Source: Amycolatopsis acidicola (lineage in GTDB: Bacteria; Actinomycetota; Actinomycetes; Mycobacteriales; Pseudonocardiaceae). From it: DNA of 64,000 nt. Below are positions 1 to 8,827 of the stretch, one piece after another. Positions within the stretch are counted from its first letter, which is position 1. The number at the start of each line of letters is the position of its first letter. Made by a program: the position numbers and the translations under genes. The notes below the pieces were generated by a model, which was not told where the DNA came from, did no database searches, and saw only the letters and a list, made by a program, of their open reading frames with translations. The stretch spans positions 1 through 64,000 of the forward strand of contig NZ_VMNW02000002.1 of assembly GCF_007713735.2 (NCBI RefSeq), in the 5' to 3' direction.

Positions 1-19
1 GCCTGCGAGAGCGCCCCGG

Positions 20-406
20 TTACGCGGGTGGCACGTGACAAACGGCCTCCACGTTGTGCCCGTCGGGATCGCGGAGGAAGACCGCGTAGTAGCCGGGGTG
101 GTATTCCGGCCACTCGCGCGGGGCGTGCAGCACCTCCGCGCCCGCGGCGACGGCCGCCTCGTGGACAGCGTCGACCGATTCCCGGCTCGGCGCCACGAAG
201 GCGACGTGCAGCTCCCGCGTCTCCTCGCGCAGGGCAGGGGAGAGCCAGAACCGCGGCGGACTGTTCCCGGCCGCGAGCGCGACCACGGACCCGCCCCCGG
301 CCGGGAACCGCCGCGCCTCCCGCATCCCGATCGGCGCGAACACCCGCACGTAGAAGGCCGCCGCCGCATCCACGTCTTTCGCCTGTACACCAAGGTGATC
401 CAGCAT
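20..406 (-). CDS. VOC (glyoxalase/bleomycin resistance) family protein
   Basis: A 128-residue single-domain protein of the vicinal oxygen chelate superfamily. It opens with MLDHLGVQAKDVDAAAAFY, the usual first strand and helix of these proteins, and ends with the typical FLRDPDGHNVEAVCH segment, whose final Glu is the usual metal ligand. VOC proteins include lyases, dioxygenases and drug-binding proteins, so the substrate cannot be named. The ATG at 406 was chosen because the frame upstream has no family similarity and this start gives the standard length. No partner gene is obvious; the DUF6351 gene next door reads in the same direction. Confidence 0.85.
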   Translation of the reverse strand: MLDHLGVQAKDVDAAAAFYVRVFAPIGMREARRFPAGGGSVVALAAGNSPPRFWLSPALREETRELHVAFVAPSRESVDAVHEAAVAAGAEVLHAPREWPEYHPGYYAVFLRDPDGHNVEAVCHVPPA

Positions 407-486
407 GACCAGGACGCTAGCGGACACCTCCGACAATTCCGCACAAACGCTCACCGGCCCGCCCCCCACCCCACAAACCCGACCGC

Positions 487-2538
487 TCAATAACTCCGCC
501 AAGTCCCGCGCGCCGCCTGCGCTCCGACACCCGGCTTCCCGTAATCGCACACACCATCCGGGAATGCCGTCCGCAGAGTGGCTTGCTGCGCGACCGTGAA
601 CCGCACCGGGTAGGTCCGGAAGTCCAGTGGCCGCAACCGGCACTTGAGCACATCCATCGCCTGCCCTTCGCCCGCCACCGTCCGCGGGTTCCCCGCGACC
701 GGGTACGCCGCGCCGCACTGTCCGCTGTCCAGCGGAGCCTGGATCCGTTGCCCGCCCACATAACACCCGTCCGACACGTCCCGCGGCCGGTTCGCCAGCA
801 CCCGGGCCTCAAGGCTTCGCCCCGAGTGATCCACGCCGATCGCGGTGAGCCAGCGGTCCATCGCGTCCAGCTCGTACCTGCTCGCCGCCGCCGCATCGGC
901 CGGCTGGCTTTCGATGATCACCTGGTTGCCCGTCGTCCCGTTCGCCGCGGCCAGGCGCTGCCGCATCGCGAACGACCACTCCGTGGTGTGGATGTCGTTC
1001 CCGAACCCGGCCAGATCCAGGTCCGTGCGCTGGTCGATGATCGGCGTCTCCCGCAACCCGCGCGACGCCGAGTTGAGCAGGTCATCGGCATAGGCCGCGG
1101 AGAGCGCTTTCCGGTCGCCCGCCGTCCGCTGCGCCACGGCGGCGCCGGTGTAGTCGATCCCGCCGATCCCGGCGTTGAGATCCACGAACTGCCGCGCGCT
1201 GATCTGCCCGGCTTCCAACGCCGCCAGGCCATATTGCACGCCGACGCTGTCGAGCGTGCTCGGCACGAACCCGGTCGCCGGATCACGCCCGAACTGGTTG
1301 ACCAGCTGCTCGTTCGCGTTGCACTTCACGCCGTCCGGGTTGGTCACCGGATCCCACCGCGCCGCCACCGGGATCGCGGCGTTGCAACTGCCGGTCGCGG
1401 TCGCGCGATTGGCGAAGGTCAGCTCCCACGACGTGCAGGTGGTGTAGTCGCGATAGCCCGACACCGCCAGTTTCTGCGCCGGAGTGAACGAGGCGTCCTT
1501 GGCGAAGTACTGGTTCAGCAGACGGCAGTCCGTCACCGGCCCGGCCGTCGCGAGCGGGTCCGGGAACGAGATGCCCGGCACGATCCCGTCCACGATCCCC
1601 GGATACGCCTCGGCGATGTCGTACTGCTGGATCGCGCCACCGGAACCGCCCCAGCCGATGGTGTGCAGCACCGGCCCGTAGGTCTCGACGAAATGCTCCT
1701 TGACCATCATCGCCGCCTCGGCCGAGATGATCGGGCTGCAGTTGGTGTCGAGCACGTTCAGGCTCGACGACGCCACCGCGTACCCCTGCCCGAGGAACAG
1801 ATCCTCCAGCACGCCGCCGGTCGCCGCGCCCTGGTGGTAGCCCGAGTTGCAGCCGCCGCCGAAGGTGTAGACCAGCCGCGAGTTCCACGACCTGTCCGGC
1901 GCGAACGGCGAAGGCGCGCCGTCGTAGAGCGCCGCGATCTCGTACACCGCGCGGTCGATGGTGCCCCGCTCCACACGCACGATGTAGGGCACCTGCCGCC
2001 CGTTCACCGTCGCCGTCGCCAGATCCGCGGGCCGTGCGGACGGATCGGCCAGCGGCACGAAGGCGCCGGCCGTGCTGCGGTACCGATAACTGACTTGCGT
2101 GCCCACGGCGCACGACGGCTGCTGCGCCGGCGGCAGGCCGTAAGCCGTTGTCTCGCAATAGAAAGGCTCCTGCTGCGCACCGGAGAACACCGGGCCCGAG
2201 ACCGGATGGTTCGTCACCCGCAGCGTCGCGTCCCGGTGCCCGCCCGACGACGCGGTGATCTCGTTGGCCCCGTCGCGCAGCCCGCTCACCAGGCCGAGCA
2301 GGCTGCCGTCCGGCTGACGGCGGAACTCCGCCGTCACGTCACGCCCGTTCGCCGAAACCCGCGCCGGGCCGCTGACCGACACCAGCACCTGCCCGCCACT
2401 GACGAACTCCGGATGCGGATTGGACACCGACGTGATCGCGAGCCGCGCCGGTGGCGACGCCGCCGCGCTCACCGGAACCAGGACGGGGGCCGCGAGCGCG
2501 GCCAGGAGGATCAAGGAACGCCCACTGCGAAGTCTCAC
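487..2538 (-). CDS. Secreted DUF6351 family protein (alpha/beta-hydrolase-like)
   Basis: About 683 residues with an N-terminal signal peptide (basic start, then a Leu/Ala-rich core ending near AAASPPA), so it is probably exported. The body matches the actinobacterial DUF6351 family as I recall it. An alpha/beta-hydrolase elbow, GWGGSGGAIQQY, lies near residue 300 and a Gly-rich GGGCNSGYHQG near 231-241 could be the oxyanion loop, which resembles tannase or feruloyl-esterase layouts. The function is therefore inferred to be a secreted esterase. The GTG at 2538 was preferred; a TTG at 2550 would add four residues. The promoter region is shared with the divergent TetR gene and contains a clear inverted repeat. 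Confidence 0.8.
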   Translation of the reverse strand: MRLRSGRSLILLAALAAPVLVPVSAAASPPARLAITSVSNPHPEFVSGGQVLVSVSGPARVSANGRDVTAEFRRQPDGSLLGLVSGLRDGANEITASSGGHRDATLRVTNHPVSGPVFSGAQQEPFYCETTAYGLPPAQQPSCAVGTQVSYRYRSTAGAFVPLADPSARPADLATATVNGRQVPYIVRVERGTIDRAVYEIAALYDGAPSPFAPDRSWNSRLVYTFGGGCNSGYHQGAATGGVLEDLFLGQGYAVASSSLNVLDTNCSPIISAEAAMMVKEHFVETYGPVLHTIGWGGSGGAIQQYDIAEAYPGIVDGIVPGISFPDPLATAGPVTDCRLLNQYFAKDASFTPAQKLAVSGYRDYTTCTSWELTFANRATATGSCNAAIPVAARWDPVTNPDGVKCNANEQLVNQFGRDPATGFVPSTLDSVGVQYGLAALEAGQISARQFVDLNAGIGGIDYTGAAVAQRTAGDRKALSAAYADDLLNSASRGLRETPIIDQRTDLDLAGFGNDIHTTEWSFAMRQRLAAANGTTGNQVIIESQPADAAAASRYELDAMDRWLTAIGVDHSGRSLEARVLANRPRDVSDGCYVGGQRIQAPLDSGQCGAAYPVAGNPRTVAGEGQAMDVLKCRLRPLDFRTYPVRFTVAQQATLRTAFPDGVCDYGKPGVGAQAARGTWRSY

Positions 2539-2609
2539 CGAACACCCCAAAGGCTCGGTGGCGCCACCTCATCGGGGCGCCGCGCGCCTGCCGGTATAGC
2601 ACAGAATTC

Positions 2610-2642
2610 GTGGTACACCGGTATCATATACGCTTGTACCAC
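2610..2642. promoter_or_regulatory. Inverted repeat, probable TetR operator
   Basis: GTGGTACA (2610-2617) and TGTACCAC (2635-2642) are perfect 8-bp inverted arms separated by 17 bp. They lie between the divergent DUF6351 and TetR genes, 29 bp before the TetR start. The spacer holds an AT-rich TATCATATA stretch that could be a -10 region. The position suggests autoregulation of the TetR gene and control of the secreted esterase-like gene; this is inference. Confidence 0.55.
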
Positions 2643-2670
2643 AACGAAAACCGCAGTTGGGAGCAGTGCA

Positions 2671-3288
2671 TTGCCCAAAACGGTCGATCACGAGCTGCGC
2701 CGCTCGCAGCTCGCCGCGGCGCTGGTCCGCCTCGCCGCGCGAGACGGCCTGCACGCGGTCACGATGCGCGCGGTCGCCGCCGAAGCCGGGGTGTCGCTGC
2801 GCCTCGTGCAGTACTACTTCGAGACGAAAGCCGAGTTGGTGCAGGCGGGCCTGCGTCAGCTGCAGCACCAGAGCAGCCAGCGCTGGGCGGCGCGGGTGGA
2901 GAACCTGCCGAGCCCGCGCTCGGGCCGCGCGGTCGTCGAGGCGTTCCTCGCCGAAGCGCTGCCCACCGGCGAAGCCAGCCGCACCTTCCATCTCGTCGGC
3001 GCCTCGTACGCGGCGCTCGCGATGACAGACCCGGGGCTGACCGGAAAGCCCGTCGTCGCCGGTCTGAACCACCTGGAGGTGGAACTCGCCGGAGCGTTGC
3101 GCGCGGCTCAGGCGGACGGAGAGCTGCGGCCCGGCGTCGACCCCGCGCGGGAAGCGGGCCGGCTGATCGCGCTCAACCACGGAATCGGCACCGCCGTCCT
3201 CGTCGGACAGCGCACAGTCGCCGAAGCGCGGGAAATCCTGCGCTATCACGTGGATCAGCTGTTCGCGCCGCGGCGCCCCCACCACTGA
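2671..3288 (+). CDS. TetR/AcrR family transcriptional regulator
   Basis: A 205-residue TetR-type repressor. The N-terminal helix-turn-helix is visible as AVTMRAVAAEAGVSLRLVQYYF followed by the usual acidic/basic helix around residues 30-60; the remaining helices form the variable ligand domain. Start is TTG at 2671, chosen because GGGAG sits about eight bases upstream and the TetR fold begins right after it. The gene is divergent from the DUF6351 gene and followed after about 150 bp by the ABC importer operon, so either could be its target. The inverted repeat at 2610-2642 is the most likely operator. Confidence 0.85.
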   Translation: MPKTVDHELRRSQLAAALVRLAARDGLHAVTMRAVAAEAGVSLRLVQYYFETKAELVQAGLRQLQHQSSQRWAARVENLPSPRSGRAVVEAFLAEALPTGEASRTFHLVGASYAALAMTDPGLTGKPVVAGLNHLEVELAGALRAAQADGELRPGVDPAREAGRLIALNHGIGTAVLVGQRTVAEAREILRYHVDQLFAPRRPHH

Positions 3289-3440
3289 ACCACCGGCACG
3301 CAACCCCTTTCCCGCACGTGGTCTGGACCAGGGCACGAAAGGACAACGATCACGGCCACGCCCGGCGGGTGCTGATTGCGCGACTGCGCGGCCATGTGGT
3401 TACTTTTCCGCTTCGAACACCTCCAGAGAGGCGGGGACAC

Positions 3441-5249
3441 GTGGGGCTAGGTATCTCCAGACGATGGCGCGCGGGAGCCGCGGTGCTGGCGGCGATCCTG
3501 CTGGCCGGGCCGTTCGCGCCGCAGGCGCAGGCACAGCAGCAGGGCGGCAAGGTGCTCCGGGTCGCGCTGGTGCAGGAGGTGGACCACCTCAACCCGTTCC
3601 TGGCGTCCTTCGCCTCCAGCACCATGATCGGCCGGATGACGTGGGAGTTCCTCACGCTGCCTTCGGCCGAGGACAACACGCCGAGCCCGGGCCTGGCCAC
3701 CTCTTGGAGCGCGTCACCCGACAAGCTCACCTGGACCTACCAGATCCGCCAGGGCGTCAAATGGTCCGACGGGCAGCCGGTCACCGCCAAGGACGCCGCC
3801 TTCACCTTCAACCGGATCATGACCGACCCGAAGGCGCAGGAGGCCAACGGCACCTACGTCGAGAACTTCGAGAGCGTCACCGCGCCCGACGACCGGACCC
3901 TGGTCATCAGGACCAAGGCGCCGCAGGCCAGCATGAACGCGCTCGACGTGCCCATCGTGCCCGAGCACGTCTGGTCCGGTATCAGCGACATGGAGGACGC
4001 CAAGACCGACACCGTGCCCGTGGTGGGCGTCGGCGACGGCCCGTTCCTCATCACCGAGTACCGCCCGAACGAGCTGGTGCGGCTGAAGGCCAATCCGGAC
4101 TACTGGCGCGGGAAGTCGCCAGTGGACGAGCTGCAGTTCATCACCTACAAGAACGCCGACGCCGCGGTGAACGCGCTGCAGAACAACGAGGTCGACTTCG
4201 TCAACCGGCTCACCTCGACCCAGTTCGACGCGCTGCAGGGCAAATCCGGCATCGCCACCAACAAGGCCAACGGCCGCCGTTACCGCGAGCTGATCATCAA
4301 CCCTGGCGCGCAGAACGCCGCGCGCCAGCCGATCGGCGACGGCAACGCCGCGCTCAAGGACGTCCGGGTGCGCCAGGCCATCGCCAAGGCGCTCGACCCG
4401 CAGACCCTGATCGACAAGGTCCTCGGCGGCTACGGCCAGCTCGGCGCGAGCATCATCCCGGCCTCGTTCCCCGTCTACCACTGGGAACCGGCCGACGGGC
4501 AGCGCTACAAGTTCGACCCCGCCGCCGCCAACGCCCAGCTCGACGCCGCCGGCTACCGCAAGGGCGCCGACGGGATCCGGATCGGCCCGGACGGGAAACC
4601 CCTGGAGCTGCGGCTGCTCGGCCGCGCCAGCGAGGACTACGCCCAGCGCGCCTCGGACTACGTGGTCAGCTGGCTCGCCGCGATCGGCATCAAGGCGGAC
4701 AAGGAGCTGGTCTCCGACAACGAGGTCGACGAGCGCACCAACGCCGGCACCTACGACCTCGCGTTCTCCGGCTGGGGCACCACCCCGGACCCGGACTACA
4801 TCCTGGCCAAGCAGACCTGCGACGCACTGCCCGCCACCGCCGGCAGCAGCAGTAGCACCGCGTTCTTCTGCGACCCGCAGTTCGATGCCCTCTACGCGCA
4901 GGAAAGCGCGGAGACCGACCAGGCCAAGCGCGCCGACCTCGTCAAGCAGGCCCAGGCCCGCTACTACGAGCAGGTGCCCAGCGTCGTGCTCGACTACGAC
5001 AACGCGCTCGAGGCCTACCGTTCCGACCAGTTCTCCGACTTCCCGAAGCAGCCGGCGGGCACCGGGCAGATCATGGAACAGAGCGGCTACTGGGGCTTCT
5101 ACGGCGCCACTCCGGCGTCGGGTTCGGGCAGCGGCGGCGGCCTCTCGGCCGGCGCGTGGATCGGGATCGTCGCCGGCGTGGTGGTCGTGATCGCGATCGG
5201 CGGCACCGTGGCGGCCCGCCGGCGGAAACCCGCCGAGGACCGGGAGTAG
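3441..5249 (+). CDS. ABC transporter substrate-binding protein (SBP family 5, peptide/nickel type) with C-terminal membrane anchor
   Basis: A 602-residue solute-binding protein. Residues 1-31 are a signal peptide (basic start, hydrophobic core, AQA cleavage site) without a lipobox cysteine. The body has family-5 landmarks: HLNPFLASFAS near the start, GLATSWSASPDKLTWTYQIR, and the DGPFLITEYRPNELVRLKANP block. The C-terminus is unusual: a Ser/Gly-rich linker, then GAWIGIVAGVVVVIAIGGTV and a basic tail, a single membrane segment. The protein is thus probably held at the membrane by its C-terminus instead of an N-terminal lipid. Start GTG at 3441 follows an AGAGAGGCGGGG ribosome site. First gene of a four-gene importer operon; the substrate (oligopeptide or similar) is not determinable. 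Confidence 0.9.
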   Translation: MGLGISRRWRAGAAVLAAILLAGPFAPQAQAQQQGGKVLRVALVQEVDHLNPFLASFASSTMIGRMTWEFLTLPSAEDNTPSPGLATSWSASPDKLTWTYQIRQGVKWSDGQPVTAKDAAFTFNRIMTDPKAQEANGTYVENFESVTAPDDRTLVIRTKAPQASMNALDVPIVPEHVWSGISDMEDAKTDTVPVVGVGDGPFLITEYRPNELVRLKANPDYWRGKSPVDELQFITYKNADAAVNALQNNEVDFVNRLTSTQFDALQGKSGIATNKANGRRYRELIINPGAQNAARQPIGDGNAALKDVRVRQAIAKALDPQTLIDKVLGGYGQLGASIIPASFPVYHWEPADGQRYKFDPAAANAQLDAAGYRKGADGIRIGPDGKPLELRLLGRASEDYAQRASDYVVSWLAAIGIKADKELVSDNEVDERTNAGTYDLAFSGWGTTPDPDYILAKQTCDALPATAGSSSSTAFFCDPQFDALYAQESAETDQAKRADLVKQAQARYYEQVPSVVLDYDNALEAYRSDQFSDFPKQPAGTGQIMEQSGYWGFYGATPASGSGSGGGLSAGAWIGIVAGVVVVIAIGGTVAARRRKPAEDRE

Positions 5250-5251
5250 CG

Positions 5252-6271
5252 GTGTCACAGGCGCTCACCGAGGCCGAACTGGCCGACCCCGACGAGCGGC
5301 GCGGCGGAACCGGCTGGGGCCGGTTCCTCGCGGGCAAGCTCGGCGGGGCGGCCGCCAGCCTCCTGCTCGTCGTCGCGCTCGGGTTCCTGCTGTTCCGGAT
5401 GATCCCCGGCGACCCGGTCGCGACGCTCACCAAGGACAAGGCCAACAGCGCGCAGCAGATGGCGCAGCTGCGCGAACGGCTCGGCCTGGACAAGCCGATG
5501 ATCCAGCAGTTCCTGGACTACCTCTTCGGCATCTTCCGCGGCGACCTCGGCGTGTCCTATGGCTACAACCGGCCGGTGGCCGACCTGATCGCGGAACGGT
5601 TCTGGCCCACCCTCCTGCTCGTGGGCACGGCGACCGTGCTCGCCGTCGCGCTCGGCCTGTGGCTCGGGGTGCGGGCGGCGTGGAAACGGGGCAGCGGGTT
5701 CGACCGCACCCAGACCGGGATCGCGCTGACCCTGTGGTCGGTCCCGCAGTTCTGGCTGGGCCTGCTGCTGCTGATCGCGACGCACGGACTGTTCCCCAGC
5801 GGCGGTATGCGATCCCCGGACACGCCGCCCGATTTCCTTTCCCAGGCCGGCGATGTCGCCTACCACCTGGTGCTGCCGTGCGTGACGCTGCTGGCGGTGA
5901 TCTACGCGCAGTACATGCTGGTGATGCGCTCCTCGCTGCTGGGCGAGATGGACGCGGAGTACCTCACCACCGCGCGCGCCAAGGGGCTGCGGGAGGACCT
6001 CGTGCGCCGCAGGCACGCGGTGCCGAACGCGCTCCTGCCCACCGTGACCCTGGTGTTCCTGCAGTTCGGCCTCGTCGTGTCCGGCACCGTCACGGTGGAG
6101 ACCGTGTTCTCGTGGCCGGGGCTGGGGCTGCTCACCTACGAGGCGCTGCGGGTGCCGGATCTCCCGCTGCTGCAAGGAGTTTTCGTGGTGCTGGCCGGTT
6201 CGGTCATCGTGATGAACCTGATCGCCGAGGTGCTCTACCGGGTGCTCGACCCGCGGGTGCGTGCGCGGTGA
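5252..6271 (+). CDS. ABC transporter permease (DppB/OppB-like)
   Basis: A 339-residue inner-membrane permease of the peptide importer family. It has six predicted hydrophobic segments and the cytoplasmic EAA loop, seen as EYLTTARAKGLREDLVRRRH, which docks on the ATPase. The N-terminal FLLFRMIPGDPVATL segment is typical of the DppB branch. The start is GTG at 5252, two bases after the stop of the binding protein, which indicates translational coupling. The 3' end overlaps the next permease start in GTGA. Confidence 0.9.
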   Translation: MSQALTEAELADPDERRGGTGWGRFLAGKLGGAAASLLLVVALGFLLFRMIPGDPVATLTKDKANSAQQMAQLRERLGLDKPMIQQFLDYLFGIFRGDLGVSYGYNRPVADLIAERFWPTLLLVGTATVLAVALGLWLGVRAAWKRGSGFDRTQTGIALTLWSVPQFWLGLLLLIATHGLFPSGGMRSPDTPPDFLSQAGDVAYHLVLPCVTLLAVIYAQYMLVMRSSLLGEMDAEYLTTARAKGLREDLVRRRHAVPNALLPTVTLVFLQFGLVVSGTVTVETVFSWPGLGLLTYEALRVPDLPLLQGVFVVLAGSVIVMNLIAEVLYRVLDPRVRAR

Positions 6272-7158
6272 CCGCGGCGATCGTGTGGCAGCGGAGGCGC
6301 GCGGCCGTGGCCGGGGTGTGGCGGGAGTTCGCGGCCAACCGCGGTGGACTCGCGGGGCTCGCCGTGCTCATCGTGATCGTGGTGCTGGCACTGCTGGCGC
6401 CGGTGATCACCGATTCGGCCGGGCTCGACGTGACGAACGCGCCGGGCAGGCCGCTGCAGGCGCCGAGCGGGCAGTTCCTCCTGGGCACCGATATCGACGG
6501 GCGCTCGGTGCTGCTGCTGACCCTGTGGGGCGCCAGGGTTTCGCTGCTCGTCGGGTTCTGCGCGACGATCCTGTCGGTGCTCATCGGGACCCTCGTCGGG
6601 CTCGCCGCCGGGCACTTCGGCGGCTGGGTCGCGGCTGTGCTGCTGCGGTTCACCGACTTCTTCCTGGTGCTGCCGTCGCTGGTGCTGGCGATCGCGCTGT
6701 CCACGGTGCTGCCCCAGGGCATCGCGACGATCATCATCGCCGTGGGCGTCACCTCGTGGCCCACCACGGCGCGGCTGGTGCGCGCGCAGACGCTGACGAT
6801 CGAGAGCCGCCCGTACATCGAACGCGCCAAGGCGCTCGGCGGCGGGCACGCGCACATCGTCGGCAAGCACGTGCTGCCCGGGGTGCTGCCGCTCGTGCTC
6901 GCGAACACGACACTCGTGGTGGGGATGTCGATCATCGCCGAGTCCACGCTGTCGTTCCTCGGCCTCGGCGACCCGAGCGCGGTGTCGTGGGGCTCGATGC
7001 TGGAACGCGCGCTGCAGTCCGGCGCCGTCACAGGGGGAGCCTGGTGGTACCTGCTGCCGCCGGGGCTGGCGATCGTGGTGATCGTGCTGTGCTTCACCCT
7101 CGTCGGGCGGGCGCTGGAAACCGTGCTGAACCCACGACTCAAGGGGGAGCGGGCTTGA
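6268..7158 (+). CDS. ABC transporter permease (DppC/OppC-like)
   Basis: A 296-residue second permease of the importer. The N-terminal cytoplasmic stretch is followed by LAVLIVIVVLALLAPVI and the family phrase FLLGTDIDGRSVL, which marks the DppC branch. Five further hydrophobic segments follow, and the EAA loop appears as YIERAKALGGGHAHIV. It should form a heterodimeric channel with the preceding permease. The GTG start at 6268 overlaps the upstream stop by four bases, and the stop overlaps the ATPase TTG. Confidence 0.9.
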   Translation: MTAAIVWQRRRAAVAGVWREFAANRGGLAGLAVLIVIVVLALLAPVITDSAGLDVTNAPGRPLQAPSGQFLLGTDIDGRSVLLLTLWGARVSLLVGFCATILSVLIGTLVGLAAGHFGGWVAAVLLRFTDFFLVLPSLVLAIALSTVLPQGIATIIIAVGVTSWPTTARLVRAQTLTIESRPYIERAKALGGGHAHIVGKHVLPGVLPLVLANTTLVVGMSIIAESTLSFLGLGDPSAVSWGSMLERALQSGAVTGGAWWYLLPPGLAIVVIVLCFTLVGRALETVLNPRLKGERA

Positions 7159-8813
7159 GTCCGTTGCTGGAGCTGAAGAACCTCGGCGTCACCTACCGCA
7201 CGGGCAGCGGTGACATCGAGGCGGTACGCGACGTGAACCTCGCGCTGGCGCCGGGGGAGACGCTGGGCCTGGCGGGGGAGTCCGGCTCGGGCAAGTCCAC
7301 CGTCGCGATGAGTGTTCTGCGCCTGCTGCCCAAATCCGCGCGCGTCTCGGGCGAGATCCTGCTCGAGGGCGAAGACGTGCAGGAAATGAAGTGGGGACGG
7401 CTGCGCGCGGTCCGCTGGGCCGAGGCGTCGGTGGTGTTCCAGGGCGCCATGCACGCCCTCAACCCGGTGCGGAAGATCGGCGCGCAGATCGCCGAGCCGA
7501 TCCGGCTGCACGCGGAAAAACCGCCGGGTGAAGCGGAAGTCCAGGCCCGCGTCGGCGAACTGCTCGAGCAGGTCGACCTGCCGGTGTCCCGCGCTTCGGC
7601 GTATCCGCACGAGCTTTCCGGCGGGCAGAAGCAGCGCGTGATGATCGCGATGGCGCTGGCCTGCCGGCCGCGGCTGATCATCGCCGACGAACCGACCACC
7701 GCGCTCGACGTCATCGTGCAGGCGCAGGTGCTGGACCTGATGTCGCGGCTCGTCGCGGAGCAGGAGCTGGGCCTGGTCATGATCAGCCACGACCTGTCCG
7801 TGCTCGCGGCGACCTGCGCGCGGATCGGCGTTATGTACCAAGGTGAACTCGTCGAACACGGCCCGTCCGCGAAGCTGATGGCCCACCCGGAACACGAGCA
7901 CACGCGGGCGCTCGCGGCCGCGTTCCCCACGGTCGGGGACCCGGTGTCCCGCTACTCCCCGGCGACGGCCACCCCGCTGCCACCGGAACCGGAACGCGCG
8001 CCGGGCGAAGAGGTCCTGCTCTCGGCGCAGGACCTGCGCGTCACCTTCCGAGACCGCACCGGCGCGAAGATCTACGCCGTCGCGGGCGTGGACCTCGAGG
8101 TGCGCCGGGACGAGATCGTCGCGCTGGTCGGCCAGTCCGGCTCCGGCAAGACCACCCTCGCCCGCACCCTGCTCGGCTTGCAGAAACCCACCTCGGGCGC
8201 GGTGCGCTACGCGGGCGAGCCGGTGCCGTCGTCCGGCGCCGGGCTGAAGGCGTACCGGCGTCAGGTCCAGTTGGTGCTCCAGGACCCCACGAGCGCGCTC
8301 AACCCGCGGCACACGGTGTACGAGGCCGTCGCCGAAGGGCCCCGCATCCACGGCCTGCCCGGCGACGAACGACAGCTCGTCATCGAGGCACTCGAAGCCG
8401 CGGAACTCCGTCCCGCCGAACACTTCCTGACCCGGCTGCCGCACGAGCTCTCCGGCGGGCAGCGCCAGCGGGTCGTCATCGCGGGCGCGCTGGCGCTGCG
8501 TCCCGGAGTGGTGGTGGCCGACGAGCCCGTGGCCTCCCTCGACGCGTCCGTGCGCGGCGAGATCCTCGCGCTGCTGCTGCGCCTGCGCCGCGAACTCGGC
8601 CTGGCCGGGCTGGTGATCACGCACGACCTCGGGCTGGCGTGGAACATCGCCGACCGGGTCGCCGTGATGTACCGCGGCGAGCTCGTCGAAGTCGGTACGG
8701 TCGAGGAAGTCCTGCTCGATCCCCAGCACGAGTACACCCGCTCGCTGCTGGCGGCCCTGCCCGGAGGCGTGCAACGCGCCGCCGCCGCGAATCCGTCTCG
8801 GCGCGGTGTGTAA
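7155..8813 (+). CDS. ABC transporter ATP-binding protein, fused DppD-DppF type
   Basis: A 552-residue protein containing two complete ABC ATPase domains in one chain. Domain 1 (about 1-265) has Walker A GESGSGKST, signature LSGGQKQR and Walker B LIIADEPTTALD. Domain 2 (about 290-540) has GQSGSGKTT, LSGGQRQR and VVVADEPVASLD. Oligopeptide importers usually carry these as two separate subunits; fusion is common in actinomycetes. TTG at 7155 overlaps the permease stop. It energises uptake by the two permeases just upstream. The end lies 14 bases before the next gene, which has a different role. Confidence 0.92.
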   Translation: MSPLLELKNLGVTYRTGSGDIEAVRDVNLALAPGETLGLAGESGSGKSTVAMSVLRLLPKSARVSGEILLEGEDVQEMKWGRLRAVRWAEASVVFQGAMHALNPVRKIGAQIAEPIRLHAEKPPGEAEVQARVGELLEQVDLPVSRASAYPHELSGGQKQRVMIAMALACRPRLIIADEPTTALDVIVQAQVLDLMSRLVAEQELGLVMISHDLSVLAATCARIGVMYQGELVEHGPSAKLMAHPEHEHTRALAAAFPTVGDPVSRYSPATATPLPPEPERAPGEEVLLSAQDLRVTFRDRTGAKIYAVAGVDLEVRRDEIVALVGQSGSGKTTLARTLLGLQKPTSGAVRYAGEPVPSSGAGLKAYRRQVQLVLQDPTSALNPRHTVYEAVAEGPRIHGLPGDERQLVIEALEAAELRPAEHFLTRLPHELSGGQRQRVVIAGALALRPGVVVADEPVASLDASVRGEILALLLRLRRELGLAGLVITHDLGLAWNIADRVAVMYRGELVEVGTVEEVLLDPQHEYTRSLLAALPGGVQRAAAANPSRRGV

Positions 8814-8827
8814 TCTCCCAGAACGAA

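Noticed and set aside
583..2670. Long plus-strand frame running into the TetR gene
   Set aside because: It is antisense to the DUF6351 gene and low in complexity; only the part from 2671 is a real gene.
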